A stretch of 64,000 nt of DNA from Isoptericola dokdonensis DS-3 (GCF_001636295.1 NZ_CP014209.1:3100001-3164000); one strand, 5' to 3'. Positions 22,852 to 32,260 are shown, numbered from the stretch's first letter. The notes: generated by a model not told the origin, from the letters alone. Numbers and translations: made by a program.

Positions 22852-23631
22852 TCAGACGACGAGCGACTGCCCGCCGTCGACGAACACCTCCGTACCGGTG
22901 ACGTGACTCGCGGCGTCGGACACGAGGAACGCGATGGCGTCGGCGACCTGCGCGGACTGGCCGGGCTCGGTGCCGGTGAGCGGGATCGCGCCGTCGGGGA
23001 ACTCGGCCCGCACGCCGAGGCTGTCGGTGTGGCGGTGCTCGGTGTTGTCGCCGATCTCGGTGTCGATGGCGCCCGGGCAGACGGCGTTCACGCGGACGCC
23101 GCGCGGACCGAGCTCGACGGCGGCCATGCGGGCGAACGCGACCTGCCCGGCCTTGCTCGTGGCGTAGGCGGACGCCCCGGAGTTGCTGAAGGTGCGGGTG
23201 CCGTTGATCGACGACACGACGACGACGGCGCCGCCCTGCCGCACGAGCAGCGGCACCGCGTACCGGACGGTGAGGAACGTGCCGGTGAGGTTGGTGCCGA
23301 TCGTGCTCTCCCACTCCTCGGGCTCCAGCTCGTCGAGGGGCGCCCAGACGCCGTTGACGCCGGCGTTCGCGACGACGACGTCGAGCCGACCGAGCTCCCG
23401 CTCGACCCGCTCGATGACGCCGCGCACGGTGGCGGCGTCTCCGACGTCGCCCGCCACGGGCAGCACGCTGCCGCCGTCGGCGCGGATCTCGGCCGCGACG
23501 TCGTCCGCGCTCTCCTGCCGGTGGCCGAGCGCGACGACGGTGGCGCCCTCGCGGGCGAGGCGGACGGCGGTGGCGCGTCCGATGCCGGATCCCGTGCCTG
23601 TGACCAGGGCGACCTTGCCTTTCAGCGTCAT
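22852..23631 (-). CDS. SDR-family oxidoreductase
   Basis: 259 residues; AGAGGAG precedes the ATG. The NAD(P) site is VTGTGSGIGRA, with NAGVNG (about 92), SSINGTRTF and the catalytic YATSK near 157; the C-terminal DGGQSLVV is standard for classical SDRs. It should oxidise or reduce a secondary alcohol or keto group, as in 3-oxoacyl or sugar dehydrogenases. No operon partner, so substrate is open. Confidence 0.88.
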   Translation of the reverse strand: MTLKGKVALVTGTGSGIGRATAVRLAREGATVVALGHRQESADDVAAEIRADGGSVLPVAGDVGDAATVRGVIERVERELGRLDVVVANAGVNGVWAPLDELEPEEWESTIGTNLTGTFLTVRYAVPLLVRQGGAVVVVSSINGTRTFSNSGASAYATSKAGQVAFARMAAVELGPRGVRVNAVCPGAIDTEIGDNTEHRHTDSLGVRAEFPDGAIPLTGTEPGQSAQVADAIAFLVSDAASHVTGTEVFVDGGQSLVV

Positions 23632-23781
23632 GTCGACTCCTCTCGTGGGGGACTTCGACGCTAACCAGATCGTCGCCTCGGCGCCCACCGAACGAGGAGT
23701 GTGCCGCGGCATCGACGAGTCCGCGGCGATCGTGCGCGGAATCCGCTGGGCGTCGCCCACCGGGTCTGAGAAGGTCGGTGC

Positions 23782-24537
23782 GTGACCGACCCGTTCGATG
23801 CGCTGATCGCGGCCGGGGCGTCCGCGGACGTCACCGGCTGGGACTTCTCGTGGCTGGAGGGCCGGGCGACGGAGGAACGCCCGCCGTGGGGATACGCGCG
23901 CCTCCTCGCGGAGCGGCTCGCGACGGCGTCGGCGTCGCTCGACGTGCAGACCGGCGGCGGGGAGGTGCTCGCCGAGGCGGAACGGTTCCCGGCCACTGCC
24001 GTGGCGACGGAGTCGTGGCCGCCCAACGTCGCCCGGGCGACGCGGCGGCTGCACCCCCGAGGCGTGGTGGTGGTCGCGGACCCGGACGAGCCGCCCCTGC
24101 CGTTCGCGGACGGCGCGTTCGACCTGGTGACGAGCCGGCACCCCGCGACGATCTGGTGGGACGAGATCGCCCGCGTCCTGCGGCCCGGCGGCACGTACCT
24201 CGCGCAGCACGTCGGCCCGGCCAGCGTGTTCGAGCTCATCGAGTTCTTCCTCGGCCCCCAGCCGGAGGCACGGCGTGGCCGCCACCCCGACGACGAGGCC
24301 GCGGCAGCGCGGGCAGCCGGGCTGGAGATCGTCGACCTGCGCACCGCACACCTGCGCATCGAGATCCACGACGTCGCCGCCGTCGTCTACCTGCTGCGCA
24401 AGGTGATCTGGTGGGTGCCCGGCTTCACGGTGGAGGCCTACCGCGACCGGCTGCGGGACCTGCACGACCTCATCGCGGCCGACGGCCCGTTCGTCGGGCA
24501 CTCCACCCGGCACCTGATCGAGGCGCGCCGCCGCTGA
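23782..24537 (+). CDS. Class I SAM-dependent methyltransferase
   Basis: 251 residues, GTG start with GAAGG upstream. Motif I is LDVQTGGGEVLAEAE, shortened from the usual GxGxG; PLPFADGAFDLVTSRH is motif II and IARVLRPGGTYLAQHVG motif III. The C-terminal region (IHDVAAVVYLLRKVIWWVPGF) resembles UbiE-like small-molecule methyltransferases. Divergent from the SDR gene with a 150-bp shared region. Substrate unknown. Confidence 0.82.
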   Translation: MTDPFDALIAAGASADVTGWDFSWLEGRATEERPPWGYARLLAERLATASASLDVQTGGGEVLAEAERFPATAVATESWPPNVARATRRLHPRGVVVVADPDEPPLPFADGAFDLVTSRHPATIWWDEIARVLRPGGTYLAQHVGPASVFELIEFFLGPQPEARRGRHPDDEAAAARAAGLEIVDLRTAHLRIEIHDVAAVVYLLRKVIWWVPGFTVEAYRDRLRDLHDLIAADGPFVGHSTRHLIEARRR

Positions 24538-24555
24538 CGTCGCGCGGGAGCGCCG

Positions 24556-24804
24556 TCAGCGGCGGACCGTCGTCCAGATGCCGTAGCCGACGACGGTGAC
24601 GACGGCACTCACCAGCATGACGACCAGCGCGACCGTGACGACAGCGGCGTCCTCGGGCAGAGCCGGGCAGCCCGCCGGCACATCGTCGTCGGGGCAGGAG
24701 CGCCACGGCTGGAGCAAGAAGACGAACGCGACGACGCCCGCCGCCACGCAGATGCCGGCACCGAGGCCGATGAGCCGCCGCACGGTGCGTCGCGGGTCAC
24801 TCAT
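24556..24804 (-). CDS. Small two-helix membrane protein
   Basis: 82 residues from ATG 24804. Helix one is LGAGICVAAGVVAFVFLL, helix two VVTVALVVMLVSAVVTVVGYGIW; between them is an outside loop with two cysteines (SCPDDDVPAGCPAL). Overlaps the upstream membrane protein gene by eight bases, so the two form an operon. No known domain. Confidence 0.6.
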   Translation of the reverse strand: MSDPRRTVRRLIGLGAGICVAAGVVAFVFLLQPWRSCPDDDVPAGCPALPEDAAVVTVALVVMLVSAVVTVVGYGIWTTVRR

Positions 24805-25429
24805 CGTCGAGGCACATCTCGGCGAGCTCACGCTGGAAGGCGGCGGAGTCCGCGGGGAGCTCGCTCTGCCAGAGGGAGCCGCGGAACTCGACCCGGGCAT
24901 CGTGGGGGAGGCCGAGGGACCACACCTGGACGTCGGCGCCGTCGATGCCGATGCGGTTGTCGATCCCTTCGGACCCGTCGGGCATCGACCCGTCCTCGGG
25001 GAACGGTTCCGAGATCCACATCAGGACCTCCTCCCCGGCCGGGATGACTGCACGCTCGGTCGTCTCGTCGGGCGGGGGGACCGCACTGTCGACGGAGGGG
25101 AACGTCGTGAGCTCGTTGAGGACGGCACCGAACCGGAACACGTCGGGCCGGGAACTGACGACCTCGACGGGCCACGGTGACCAGTTGAGGACGGTCTGCA
25201 CGGCGACGACGTCCTCGTCGGCCGCGTACAGGGCCCAGAAGTCCTCGTCGGAGAACGAGCACTCGTCGCGGTAGCCGGGCGACCAGCTCGACGACCCCGT
25301 CTCCACGACGCCCTGCGCGGAGACCGCCCACCAGACCCCGACGAGCACCACCACGCCGGCGCCCACGCCCACGATCCGCGCCGTCCGGCGTCGGAACCGC
25401 CACCTCACCTCGACCATGTCGTCCGTCAC
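24797..25429 (-). CDS. Membrane-anchored extracytoplasmic protein of unknown function
   Basis: About 210 residues; the start is uncertain (GTG 25429 or ATG 25417). An N-terminal anchor helix (IVGVGAGVVVLVGVWWAV) precedes a 170-residue outside domain with a few cysteines (YRDECSFSDEDFWALY, ...EMCLDDE) and many acidic residues. No repeat or catalytic motif visible. Translationally overlapping with the next small membrane protein, so the products may interact. Confidence 0.6.
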   Translation of the reverse strand: MTDDMVEVRWRFRRRTARIVGVGAGVVVLVGVWWAVSAQGVVETGSSSWSPGYRDECSFSDEDFWALYAADEDVVAVQTVLNWSPWPVEVVSSRPDVFRFGAVLNELTTFPSVDSAVPPPDETTERAVIPAGEEVLMWISEPFPEDGSMPDGSEGIDNRIGIDGADVQVWSLGLPHDARVEFRGSLWQSELPADSAAFQRELAEMCLDDE

Positions 25430-25500
25430 GTGCGTGAACCTAGCGCGGCCGCTCTGCTCGGGCACCGTTCTGCGGAGCGACGCGCCAGGAGCGTGGGCGG

Positions 25501-27009
25501 CTATCGGCTACTCGTGTAGAGGTCGTCGAGGCTGACGAGGTGGACGTCGTCCCGGCGAGAGGCCTCGTCGACGAGCTTGTCGTCGAACCCGGACCTGCTG
25601 AACAGCGCGAAGTGGGCTCCGACGGAGTCCCGCCCCGAGGCGTCGAGGGCGTCCCGAAGGTGCTCGAGCCGCCGCAGGTCCGCCGCCGTACGTCGTCGGT
25701 TCGTGGACTTCGCCTCCCCGAGAACGACGACGCGTGCTTTGACGTCGTAGGGCCGGCGCCCACGTTCGAGGGCGACCACGTCGATCTCGTGCTGGCGGCG
25801 TGCGCGCGCGTCGTTGACGACGGCGGGGCCGACCTGGCCGAGCGGAGCGCCCCACCGGTCACCGGAGAAGCGTGCCGTCCACACCCGGGCGAGGTGCTCG
25901 AGGTGCGGGCCGAGCACCTGAGAGGAGTAGGCGTTCGTTGCGGCTCGCCACGCGCCGTGCGTGTCGCGCTCCTCGAGCATCGTGCGGTGCGGGTCGACGA
26001 CCACCTGGGCGAAGCGCACGACGGGGTCCGCGAGGTAGTAGAGCGGCCGCCGCCGGGTGAGGACGTCGTCGACCCGGTTCAGGAAGCCGGTGGTCTCCAG
26101 GACGCCGAGCGGATGCTTCAGGGTGTTGTAGTCGCGCCCGACGGCGGTGCCGATCGACGCGGGCGAGTGGTTCCCGTCGGCGACGGCCTGGAGGACGGAG
26201 TGGTAGACGGTCTTGTCGAGGTTGCGGGGGTCTTCACGGAGGAGGAAGGACTTCTCGTTGAAGAGTGCGCTCGCGGGGCTCAGCACCTGACGGGCCAGCC
26301 AGTCCTCGAGCCCGTCGATCGTCGTGGGGGGCGGAGCGGTGACGAGCTGGCGGTAGCCGGGGGTGCCGCCGAGGATCGCGTCGACGTGGAAGGCGACCAG
26401 GGGATCGGTGATGCCCCAGTAGTCGCGGGATGTCCGGTAATCGAAGGGGCGGAGAGTCAGCTCCAGCTGCGCGCGGCCGCGGAGCGGCCGGGCGCCGGTC
26501 AGCAGCTCGCGCATGACCGACAGGGCCGACCCGCACAGCACCAGGGTGGTGCCCGGTCGGTCGAGGGCGTCCTGAGCCTCGTCGTAGAGGAGCTGCAGGA
26601 CGGAGGGGATCTCGGGGGAGTGCGTCAGGAGATAGGGGAGCTCGTCGACGACGAGCAGGGGCGTGCCGACTGCAGCACCTCGTGAGCGGCCACGGCGCAG
26701 GCCGAGCGCCGTGCGGAACGCCGTCTCCCAGTCGTCGAAGCGGAGCGCATCAGGATCGAGGTCGAGGTGATCGGCGACATCGGCGGCGAACTCTCGCAGG
26801 GCGGTCGTCCGGTCGAGCTCGCGGGCCTGGTGATAGAGCCCGCCGGCGGCTCGCGCGAGCCGCCGTAACAGGTAGCTCTTGCCGTGGCGTCGACGGCCGG
26901 TGACGACGGCGACGCGCAGGCCCGGTCGGTCGGCCGAGACGAGGTCGGAGAGGTCCTCCCACTCGTCGGTGCGGTCGAAGAGGTCGGTGGGGCGGGCGAG
27001 CGTCGGCAC
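25501..27009 (-). CDS. ATPase_2 / DUF234 protein: archaeal-type ATPase with PD-(D/E)xK-like C-terminus
   Basis: 502 residues, GTG start with GAGAGGAG. N-terminal P-loop ATPase: VTGRRRHGKSYLLRRL (Walker A near 37), LLVVDELPYLL (Walker B near 118) and VLCGSALSVM (sensor). A winged helix lies around 280-315. The C-terminal DUF234 part ends in HEIDVVALERG ... VVVLGEAKSTN, the E-x-D and E-x-K residues of a PD-(D/E)xK nuclease fold. This architecture is widespread and uncharacterised, often suspected of a toxin or mobile-element role. A single gene behind a strong TTACGGTAA repeat pair that may be autoregulatory. Confidence 0.85.
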   Translation of the reverse strand: MPTLARPTDLFDRTDEWEDLSDLVSADRPGLRVAVVTGRRRHGKSYLLRRLARAAGGLYHQARELDRTTALREFAADVADHLDLDPDALRFDDWETAFRTALGLRRGRSRGAAVGTPLLVVDELPYLLTHSPEIPSVLQLLYDEAQDALDRPGTTLVLCGSALSVMRELLTGARPLRGRAQLELTLRPFDYRTSRDYWGITDPLVAFHVDAILGGTPGYRQLVTAPPPTTIDGLEDWLARQVLSPASALFNEKSFLLREDPRNLDKTVYHSVLQAVADGNHSPASIGTAVGRDYNTLKHPLGVLETTGFLNRVDDVLTRRRPLYYLADPVVRFAQVVVDPHRTMLEERDTHGAWRAATNAYSSQVLGPHLEHLARVWTARFSGDRWGAPLGQVGPAVVNDARARRQHEIDVVALERGRRPYDVKARVVVLGEAKSTNRRRTAADLRRLEHLRDALDASGRDSVGAHFALFSRSGFDDKLVDEASRRDDVHLVSLDDLYTSSR

Positions 27010-27027
27010 GAACAGCTCCTCTCAAGA

Positions 27028-27065
27028 ACCGTAGTAGCCATTACGGTAATGCGATTTACGGTAAC
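27028..27065. promoter_or_regulatory. Repeated TTACGGTAA operator-like boxes upstream of the ATPase gene
   Basis: ATTACGGTAAT at 27040-27050 and TTTACGGTAAC at 27055-27065 both centre on TTACGGTAA, 15 bp apart; an ACCGTAGTA at 27029-27037 adds a partial inverted copy. They are 30-55 bases before the ATPase start and unusually A+T-rich for this genome. Confidence 0.55.
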
Positions 27066-27199
27066 TTGCCAGGGTGGCCGGTTCATGATGAGGCCATGAC
27101 GGCGATCACCGCGTGGGTCTCGTCGTCGGCTCGCTGCCGTACCTGGTGCTCGCGCTGCTGCGCCTCGCCGGCCTGCGCTGAGCAGGCTCCGGACACGAC

Positions 27200-27234
27200 C
27201 GTGGGCGCACCCCCCCGAAGGGAGTGCGCCCACG
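27200..27234 (-). terminator. Terminator of the choice-of-anchor I gene
   Basis: CGTGGGCGCAC (27200-27210) pairs perfectly with GTGCGCCCACG (27224-27234), just beyond the stop codon of the leftward gene. The remaining gap to the ATPase operator (about 130 bp) contains a short hydrophobic open frame that I do not consider a gene. Confidence 0.75.
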
Positions 27235-27251
27235 GCGTACCGGGGGAGGGC

Positions 27252-29000
27252 TCAGCGGCGGGTGACCCGCTCGACGTCGTACAGCGTCGTCGTGCCGGAC
27301 ACCTCGTTGGCGACGGCGAGCATGGGCTGCCAGGTCGGGGAGGCGTACCAGGGGACGAAGGTGATGCCCTCGGGGCCGAGGTCACCGGCGGCGGCCAGCG
27401 TCTCGCCGACGTCGGCGCCGTCGTCGAGGGCGTCCTCGACGGACACCGAGTAGTCGCGGTTCGAGACGTACGAGACGAACTCGGTGCGCCGCGGCGACGT
27501 GACGTCGAAGATCATGACGCCGCTGGCACGCTCCAGACCGACGAACGCGTAGGTGCGCCCGGACACCTCGCCGAGGGTGAGCGCCTCGGGCTCGGGGCCC
27601 TTGTCGTCGCTGCGCCCCTCGAAACCGGTCTCGGAGTGGTTGGTGTTGAACGCGTCGCCGAGCGCCGCGGCCGTGACCTCCTCGAGCTGCTCGCCGGAGT
27701 CGAAGACGAGCTCGCCGTCCGTGCTCCAGATGGAGAACGACCGGCCGCCCATCGCGTACAGCTCCTCGTAGCAGGAGCCGTCGGCACGCAGCCCGGACGC
27801 GGTGGTGACGTTGAGGCGGCCGAGGTCGGCGTCGTCGAGCAGCGCGGCGGCGGGGGAGTCCGCGCAGACGGGCGCGAGGCCGTCGTCGCCGAGGTCCTTG
27901 ACGCGGGCGGGCTCGACGTAGTCGCCCCACTCGCGGGCGTCGCCCTCGTTCGCGGTGACGAGGTACGTCTCGCGACCCACCTGGTACGACGAGATCGTGT
28001 CGGGCATGTACAGGCCCTTCACGGGTACGGTGCGGACGTCGGCGACGTCGTCGCGGTCCGACGGGTCGATGCCCTGCCCGACGACGGAGTGGTCCTTGGC
28101 GCCGAGCGACCAGACGTCGGTCACCTTCGCCCGCTTGAGGTCGACGACGGCGATCGCGTTCGCCTCCTGCAGCGTCACGTAGGCGGTGCGGGAGCGGGAG
28201 TCGACGGTCACGTACTCCGGCTCGAGGTTGCGCGACACGCGGTGCTCCAGCGACCCGGAGGCGTCGGCGACGTCCGGCCCGAAGACGCGCACGCCGTCGG
28301 GCAGGTTCGCACCCTCGAACGCGTGGAAGTCGGCGGTGGCGACGTCCTTCTGGCGCAGCGACGACGCCTTGCGCTTGAGGACGGGCAGGTCGACGACCGA
28401 CACCGAGCCCTCGGGGTCGACGCTGAAGTCGTCGGCGGGCTCGCCCTCGTTCGCGACGACGGCGGTGCGGCCGTCGGGCGTGATCGTCACCATGTCGGGC
28501 AGGGAGCCGACGCGCACGGCGCCGAGCGCGGCCCCGCGACCGGCGGCGTCGAAGAACACCAGCCAGCCCAGGTCGGTCTTGACGTCGGACTCGACGGCGA
28601 TCACGCCCAGACCGTCGGGCCGCACCGCCACGGAGTTCGCGACGGCGCCCTCGGGGACGACCGACCCGTCGGCGGCCTGCACGCCCGTGGTCTGCACGGC
28701 GAACAGCTCGGTGGGGGACTCGGGGCGGCGCACGTCGAGGGCGCGGACCTGCGCGGCGGCCGCGTCGACGGTGAACATGCGGCGCGTGAGCGCGTGGTAG
28801 GCGACGATCTCCTGCGCGGACTCGTCGAACACACCGGTCGAGTAGGTGCCGATCGGGTCGATGGTGATCCGGGCGTCGTCGGCGAGGTGCTCGACCGGGT
28901 CGAACGGCGCGGGAGAGGCCGCCGAGGCGGACAGCGCCAGCGGCAGCGTCAGCGCGGCGGCGGCGCCGAGCGCGAACAGGGGACGGGTTCTGCGAGACAA
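27252..29000 (-). CDS. Choice-of-anchor I family secreted protein
   Basis: 582 residues from a TTG start preceded by GGAGG; no ATG or GTG fits the signal peptide as well. The signal runs LSRRTRPLFALGAAAALTLP to SASA. The body is a seven-bladed-propeller-like series: NSVAVRPDGLGVIAVE, DMVTITPDGRTAVVANEGEP, EPEYVTVDSRSRTAYVTLQEANAI, TANEGDAREWG, and a late GPEGITFVPW, matching the alkaline phosphatase-like / choice-of-anchor I family. These are surface or secreted proteins with unclear activity; some are linked to phosphate or mesoderm-like domains. No sorting motif is visible at the C-terminus here. Confidence 0.78.
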   Translation of the reverse strand: MSRRTRPLFALGAAAALTLPLALSASAASPAPFDPVEHLADDARITIDPIGTYSTGVFDESAQEIVAYHALTRRMFTVDAAAAQVRALDVRRPESPTELFAVQTTGVQAADGSVVPEGAVANSVAVRPDGLGVIAVESDVKTDLGWLVFFDAAGRGAALGAVRVGSLPDMVTITPDGRTAVVANEGEPADDFSVDPEGSVSVVDLPVLKRKASSLRQKDVATADFHAFEGANLPDGVRVFGPDVADASGSLEHRVSRNLEPEYVTVDSRSRTAYVTLQEANAIAVVDLKRAKVTDVWSLGAKDHSVVGQGIDPSDRDDVADVRTVPVKGLYMPDTISSYQVGRETYLVTANEGDAREWGDYVEPARVKDLGDDGLAPVCADSPAAALLDDADLGRLNVTTASGLRADGSCYEELYAMGGRSFSIWSTDGELVFDSGEQLEEVTAAALGDAFNTNHSETGFEGRSDDKGPEPEALTLGEVSGRTYAFVGLERASGVMIFDVTSPRRTEFVSYVSNRDYSVSVEDALDDGADVGETLAAAGDLGPEGITFVPWYASPTWQPMLAVANEVSGTTTLYDVERVTRR

Positions 29001-29100
29001 GTGGTCCTCCGTGGTTCCCGGGGCGCGCGCAGGCCGCGACGCCCGTCGCCGGAACGCTAGGGGCGGCCGGTGGCGGCCCGGCCCCCGGCCGGTGAACCGT

Positions 29101-29934
29101 TCATGACCTGGGGATGAACGCCTCCGCCGTGGCCTGGGCGGGCAGCGCCGGGCTGAGGGCGGGCAGGTCGAGCGGCACGCCCCGGGCGTCGTCGACGACG
29201 GCCCGCACCAGGCCCGGCAGGAAGTCGCGTCCCCGCCGCCAGGCCCAGGGGACGCCCGCGACGGCGAGCCAGGCGGCCCGTGCGACGGCCGACGGTGGCG
29301 CCGGCGCGGCGGGCAGGCGGCCGACGAGCGTCGCCGCGTCGAGGCCGCCCCCGCCGCGGGCGAGCCGCCGGTACGCGGCCGCAGCGACGTGCCGGTGCCC
29401 GAGCGGCGACGGGTGCACCCGGTCGACGTGCCACGCCCCGATCCCCGCGGCGCGCAGGGCATCCCCGACGGCGAACACCGGGAGGCCCCGGGCGACCACG
29501 CGGACCGTCGCGTTCACGGCCTCGACCCGCGCCCGCATCACCCGCCGCACCCGCGGCGGCAACAGCTCGAACAGGCCGATGGGCGGCAGGGTCGCCAGCA
29601 CGATCGTCGCGCCGCGCCCGCGCAGCACGTCGACACAGACCGCCAGGTGCCCGGCGACCTCGACGGGGGAGAAGTCGCTGCGCAGCGCGTCGTTGCCGCC
29701 CGCGACGAGCGTCACGACGTCCGGGTCGAGCGCCAGGGCCGCGTCGAGCTGCTCCGCGACGACCGATCGCGCCCGCGCCCCGTTGCTCGCCAGGTTCGTG
29801 AACGTCGCCGCGCCGCAGAGGGTCGCGAGGTGCGCCGCCCAGCCGGGTCCGTGCGGCGCGTCCGGGGCGACGACGTCCCCCACGCCCGCGGTGATGGAGT
29901 CGCCGAGCGCGACGACGACGGGCCCGCCCGTCAC
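29101..29934 (-). CDS. SGNH/GDSL hydrolase
   Basis: 277 residues, GTG start overlapping the upstream glycosyltransferase stop (GTGA). Block I VALGDSITAGVGD gives the catalytic Ser near 12, block III AGGNDALR the Gly/Asn oxyanion residues, and block V DRVHPSPLGH the Asp/His pair near 170. No signal peptide, so probably cytoplasmic. The last 80 residues are an extra region with basic and hydrophobic parts. Being the last gene of a two-glycosyltransferase operon, it may deacylate a lipid- or glycan-linked ester. Confidence 0.85.
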   Translation of the reverse strand: MTGGPVVVALGDSITAGVGDVVAPDAPHGPGWAAHLATLCGAATFTNLASNGARARSVVAEQLDAALALDPDVVTLVAGGNDALRSDFSPVEVAGHLAVCVDVLRGRGATIVLATLPPIGLFELLPPRVRRVMRARVEAVNATVRVVARGLPVFAVGDALRAAGIGAWHVDRVHPSPLGHRHVAAAAYRRLARGGGGLDAATLVGRLPAAPAPPSAVARAAWLAVAGVPWAWRRGRDFLPGLVRAVVDDARGVPLDLPALSPALPAQATAEAFIPRS

Positions 29935-31145
29935 CGGGCGCCTCGCACGACCACCGCACCCCGCGCGGGCGCCGGTGCGCGGACGTCCGCGCCGTGCAGG
30001 CGCAGCATCGCCTTCGCGGACGCCGCCCAGCCGAACAGCTCGGCCCGTTCCCGGGCCGTGCGGCGGCGCTCGCGGGCGTCACGGTCCAGCACGACGCGCA
30101 CGGCCAGCTCCAGCGCGGCGGGCTCGGGGGCGGCCGCGGCCCCGGCGGCGCCGACGACCTCGGGCAGCGCGCTGGTCGTGCTGCACACGACGGGCGTGCC
30201 GCAGGCCAGCGCCTCCAGTGCGGCGAGCCCGAACGTCTCGACGGGCCCGGGGGCGACCACCACGTCGGCGGTGGCGAGCAGCGCGGCGACGTCGTCGCGG
30301 TCGGGCACGAACCCGAGGAACCGGGCGTCGACGCCCCGGGCCGACGCGCGGGCACGCAGCCGGCGCAGCTGCGGCCCGCTGCCGGCGACCACGAGCCGCA
30401 CCGCGACACCGTCCGCGACGAGCCGCCCGACGGCCTCGACGGCGAGGTCGACGCGCTTCTCCCGGGACAGCCTGCTCACGACCAGCACCACGGCCTCGCC
30501 GTGCGGCGCGAGCCGGCGACGCAGCCCGGCGTCGAACCGGTCGGGCGTGAACCGGTCCAGATCGACACCGAGCGGCACCCGGTGCAGCGGCGGCAGGATG
30601 CGGCGCCCCGCGAGCCGTTCGACCTCACCCGCGGCGAACTGGGTGGTGGCGACCAGCCGGTCGAACCGGGTGAGGGTGGCGGCGTTCCACGCGTCGGCGA
30701 CGGCGGGCGCGAGCCGCCGCCCGACGGGCCCGGGCCGGGCCCCGCTACCCGCACCCGGCCAGAACGCGGCGAGGACGCCGTCGAGCCGCTCGTGCAGGAA
30801 CGCCAGCGACGGCACCCCGGCGTCGCGCGCCCACAGGCCGAGCCCGGTGAGCGAGGCGCGGTCCGACACCTCCAGTCGGTCCGGCTCCAGGGTGTCCAGC
30901 AGGTCGCGCACGGCGCCCGGCCGCACCACCATCCGGTAGCCGGGGGCGCCGGGCACGGGTGGCGCGGCCACCTCGACCACCCGGACGCCGTCGGCGTCCC
31001 GCACCCGCGCCGTCGGGCCGGGCACGACGAGCACCGGTTCGTGGCCGCGGGCCCGGTACTCGCCGGCGAGCGCGTGCATGGCCGTGCGGATGCCGCCCGA
31101 GCGCGGAGCGTACGCGTTGGCGACGTGGACGATCCGCACGCTCAC
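29931..31145 (-). CDS. GT4-family glycosyltransferase
   Basis: 404 residues, GTG start overlapping the preceding stop by four bases. GT-B fold: N-terminal HVANAYAPRSGGIRTAMHAL, then PLGVDLDRFTP at about 220, SRLSREKRVDLAVEAV, and the C-terminal VAPGPVETFGLAALEALACG whose first Glu would bind the sugar nucleotide ribose. Such enzymes add hexoses, often mannose from GDP-mannose, to lipid or wall acceptors. It sits between a second GT4 enzyme and an SGNH hydrolase, suggesting a glycolipid or wall-glycan pathway. Acceptor unknown. Confidence 0.85.
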   Translation of the reverse strand: MSVRIVHVANAYAPRSGGIRTAMHALAGEYRARGHEPVLVVPGPTARVRDADGVRVVEVAAPPVPGAPGYRMVVRPGAVRDLLDTLEPDRLEVSDRASLTGLGLWARDAGVPSLAFLHERLDGVLAAFWPGAGSGARPGPVGRRLAPAVADAWNAATLTRFDRLVATTQFAAGEVERLAGRRILPPLHRVPLGVDLDRFTPDRFDAGLRRRLAPHGEAVVLVVSRLSREKRVDLAVEAVGRLVADGVAVRLVVAGSGPQLRRLRARASARGVDARFLGFVPDRDDVAALLATADVVVAPGPVETFGLAALEALACGTPVVCSTTSALPEVVGAAGAAAAPEPAALELAVRVVLDRDARERRRTARERAELFGWAASAKAMLRLHGADVRAPAPARGAVVVRGAR

Positions 31146-32260
31146 ACCCCCGCGGTCTGGCGCGCGGCCTCGTAGTGCTGCACCAGCTCGTGGCACACCT
31201 TCGCCCACGTGCGGCCCAGCGCGCGCTCGCGGGCGGCCTGCCCGAACGCGGCCCGCTTGCGGGCGTCGCCCAGCAGGTCCACGACGTGCGCGCGCAACGC
31301 CGCGTGGTCCCCGGGCGGGTAGAGCCAACCGGTGTGGGAGTGCGCGACGACGTCGAGCGGCCCGCCGGTCGCGGGCGCCACGACGGGCACGCCGCTGGCC
31401 AGCGCCTCCTGGAGGGTCTGGCCGAACGTCTCCAGCTCGCCGGGGTGGACGAACACGTCGAGGCTGGCCGTCGCGCGGGCGAGCTCGGCGCCGCGCAGCA
31501 GCCCGGTGAAGTGCGCGTCGGGCAGCAGGCTCTCCAGCAGGGGCCGCTCGGGGCCGTCCCCGACGACGACGAGCCGTACGCCGGGCAGGTCGTCGAGCAC
31601 GCGCAGCGCCTCCACCTGCTTCTCCGCGGCGAGCCGCCCGACGTATCCGACGAGCAGCGGCCGTCCCGCCCCGACCCGGGCCCGCCACGCCTCCACGCGG
31701 GCGCCGGGGTGGAACTGGACCGTGTCGACGCCGCGGCCCCAGTGGTGCAGCCGCGGGACGCCCCGGGCGCGCAGGTGGTCGATGGTCGAGGAGGACGGCG
31801 CCAGGTTGACGGTCGCGCGGTCGTGCAGGTTGCGCACGCGCCGCCACAGCAGCGGCTCCAGGTGCCGCATCCCGTACCGGGCGGCGTACCCCGGCACCTC
31901 GGTCTGGTAGACGGCCACCGTCGGCACCCCGAGGGTCTCGGCGGCCTGGAGCCCCCGGTACCCGAGCATGAACGGCGAGGCGAGGTGCACGACGTCCGGC
32001 GCGAACGCCGCCAGCGTCCGTTCGATCCGGGCACGCTGCCCGACGACGACCCGCACGTCCGGGTAGCCCGGCAGGCCGACGGCGGGGACCTCGACGACGG
32101 GCGCGCCGTGCACGAACGGCGGCACGTCGTCGTCGGCGTCGGGCGCGAGGACGAGGGCCTCGTGGCCGGTGGTGCCGAGGTGCTCGAGGACCCGCAGCAC
32201 GGAGTTCGTGACCCCGTTGACCTGCGGGAGGAAGGACTCTGCGACGATCGCTACCCTCAC
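31142..32260 (-). CDS. GT4-family glycosyltransferase, MgtA/PimB-like
   Basis: 372 residues, GTG start. Opening RVAIVAESFLPQVNGVTNSV is typical of GDP-mannose alpha-mannosyltransferases such as MgtA and PimB'. WGRGVDTVQFHP, YVGRLAAEKQVEAL and HPGELETFGQTLQEALASG give the sugar-nucleotide site, with the conserved E-x7-E. In corynebacteria and mycobacteria relatives mannosylate phosphatidylinositol or diacylglycerol glucuronate. First gene of the three-gene operon ending in the SGNH hydrolase. Specificity inferred from motif resemblance only. Confidence 0.8.
   Translation of the reverse strand: MRVAIVAESFLPQVNGVTNSVLRVLEHLGTTGHEALVLAPDADDDVPPFVHGAPVVEVPAVGLPGYPDVRVVVGQRARIERTLAAFAPDVVHLASPFMLGYRGLQAAETLGVPTVAVYQTEVPGYAARYGMRHLEPLLWRRVRNLHDRATVNLAPSSSTIDHLRARGVPRLHHWGRGVDTVQFHPGARVEAWRARVGAGRPLLVGYVGRLAAEKQVEALRVLDDLPGVRLVVVGDGPERPLLESLLPDAHFTGLLRGAELARATASLDVFVHPGELETFGQTLQEALASGVPVVAPATGGPLDVVAHSHTGWLYPPGDHAALRAHVVDLLGDARKRAAFGQAARERALGRTWAKVCHELVQHYEAARQTAGV

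Noticed and set aside
27097..27183. Short hydrophobic open frame
   Set aside because: About 25 residues, no ribosome site and no clear start; probably incidental.
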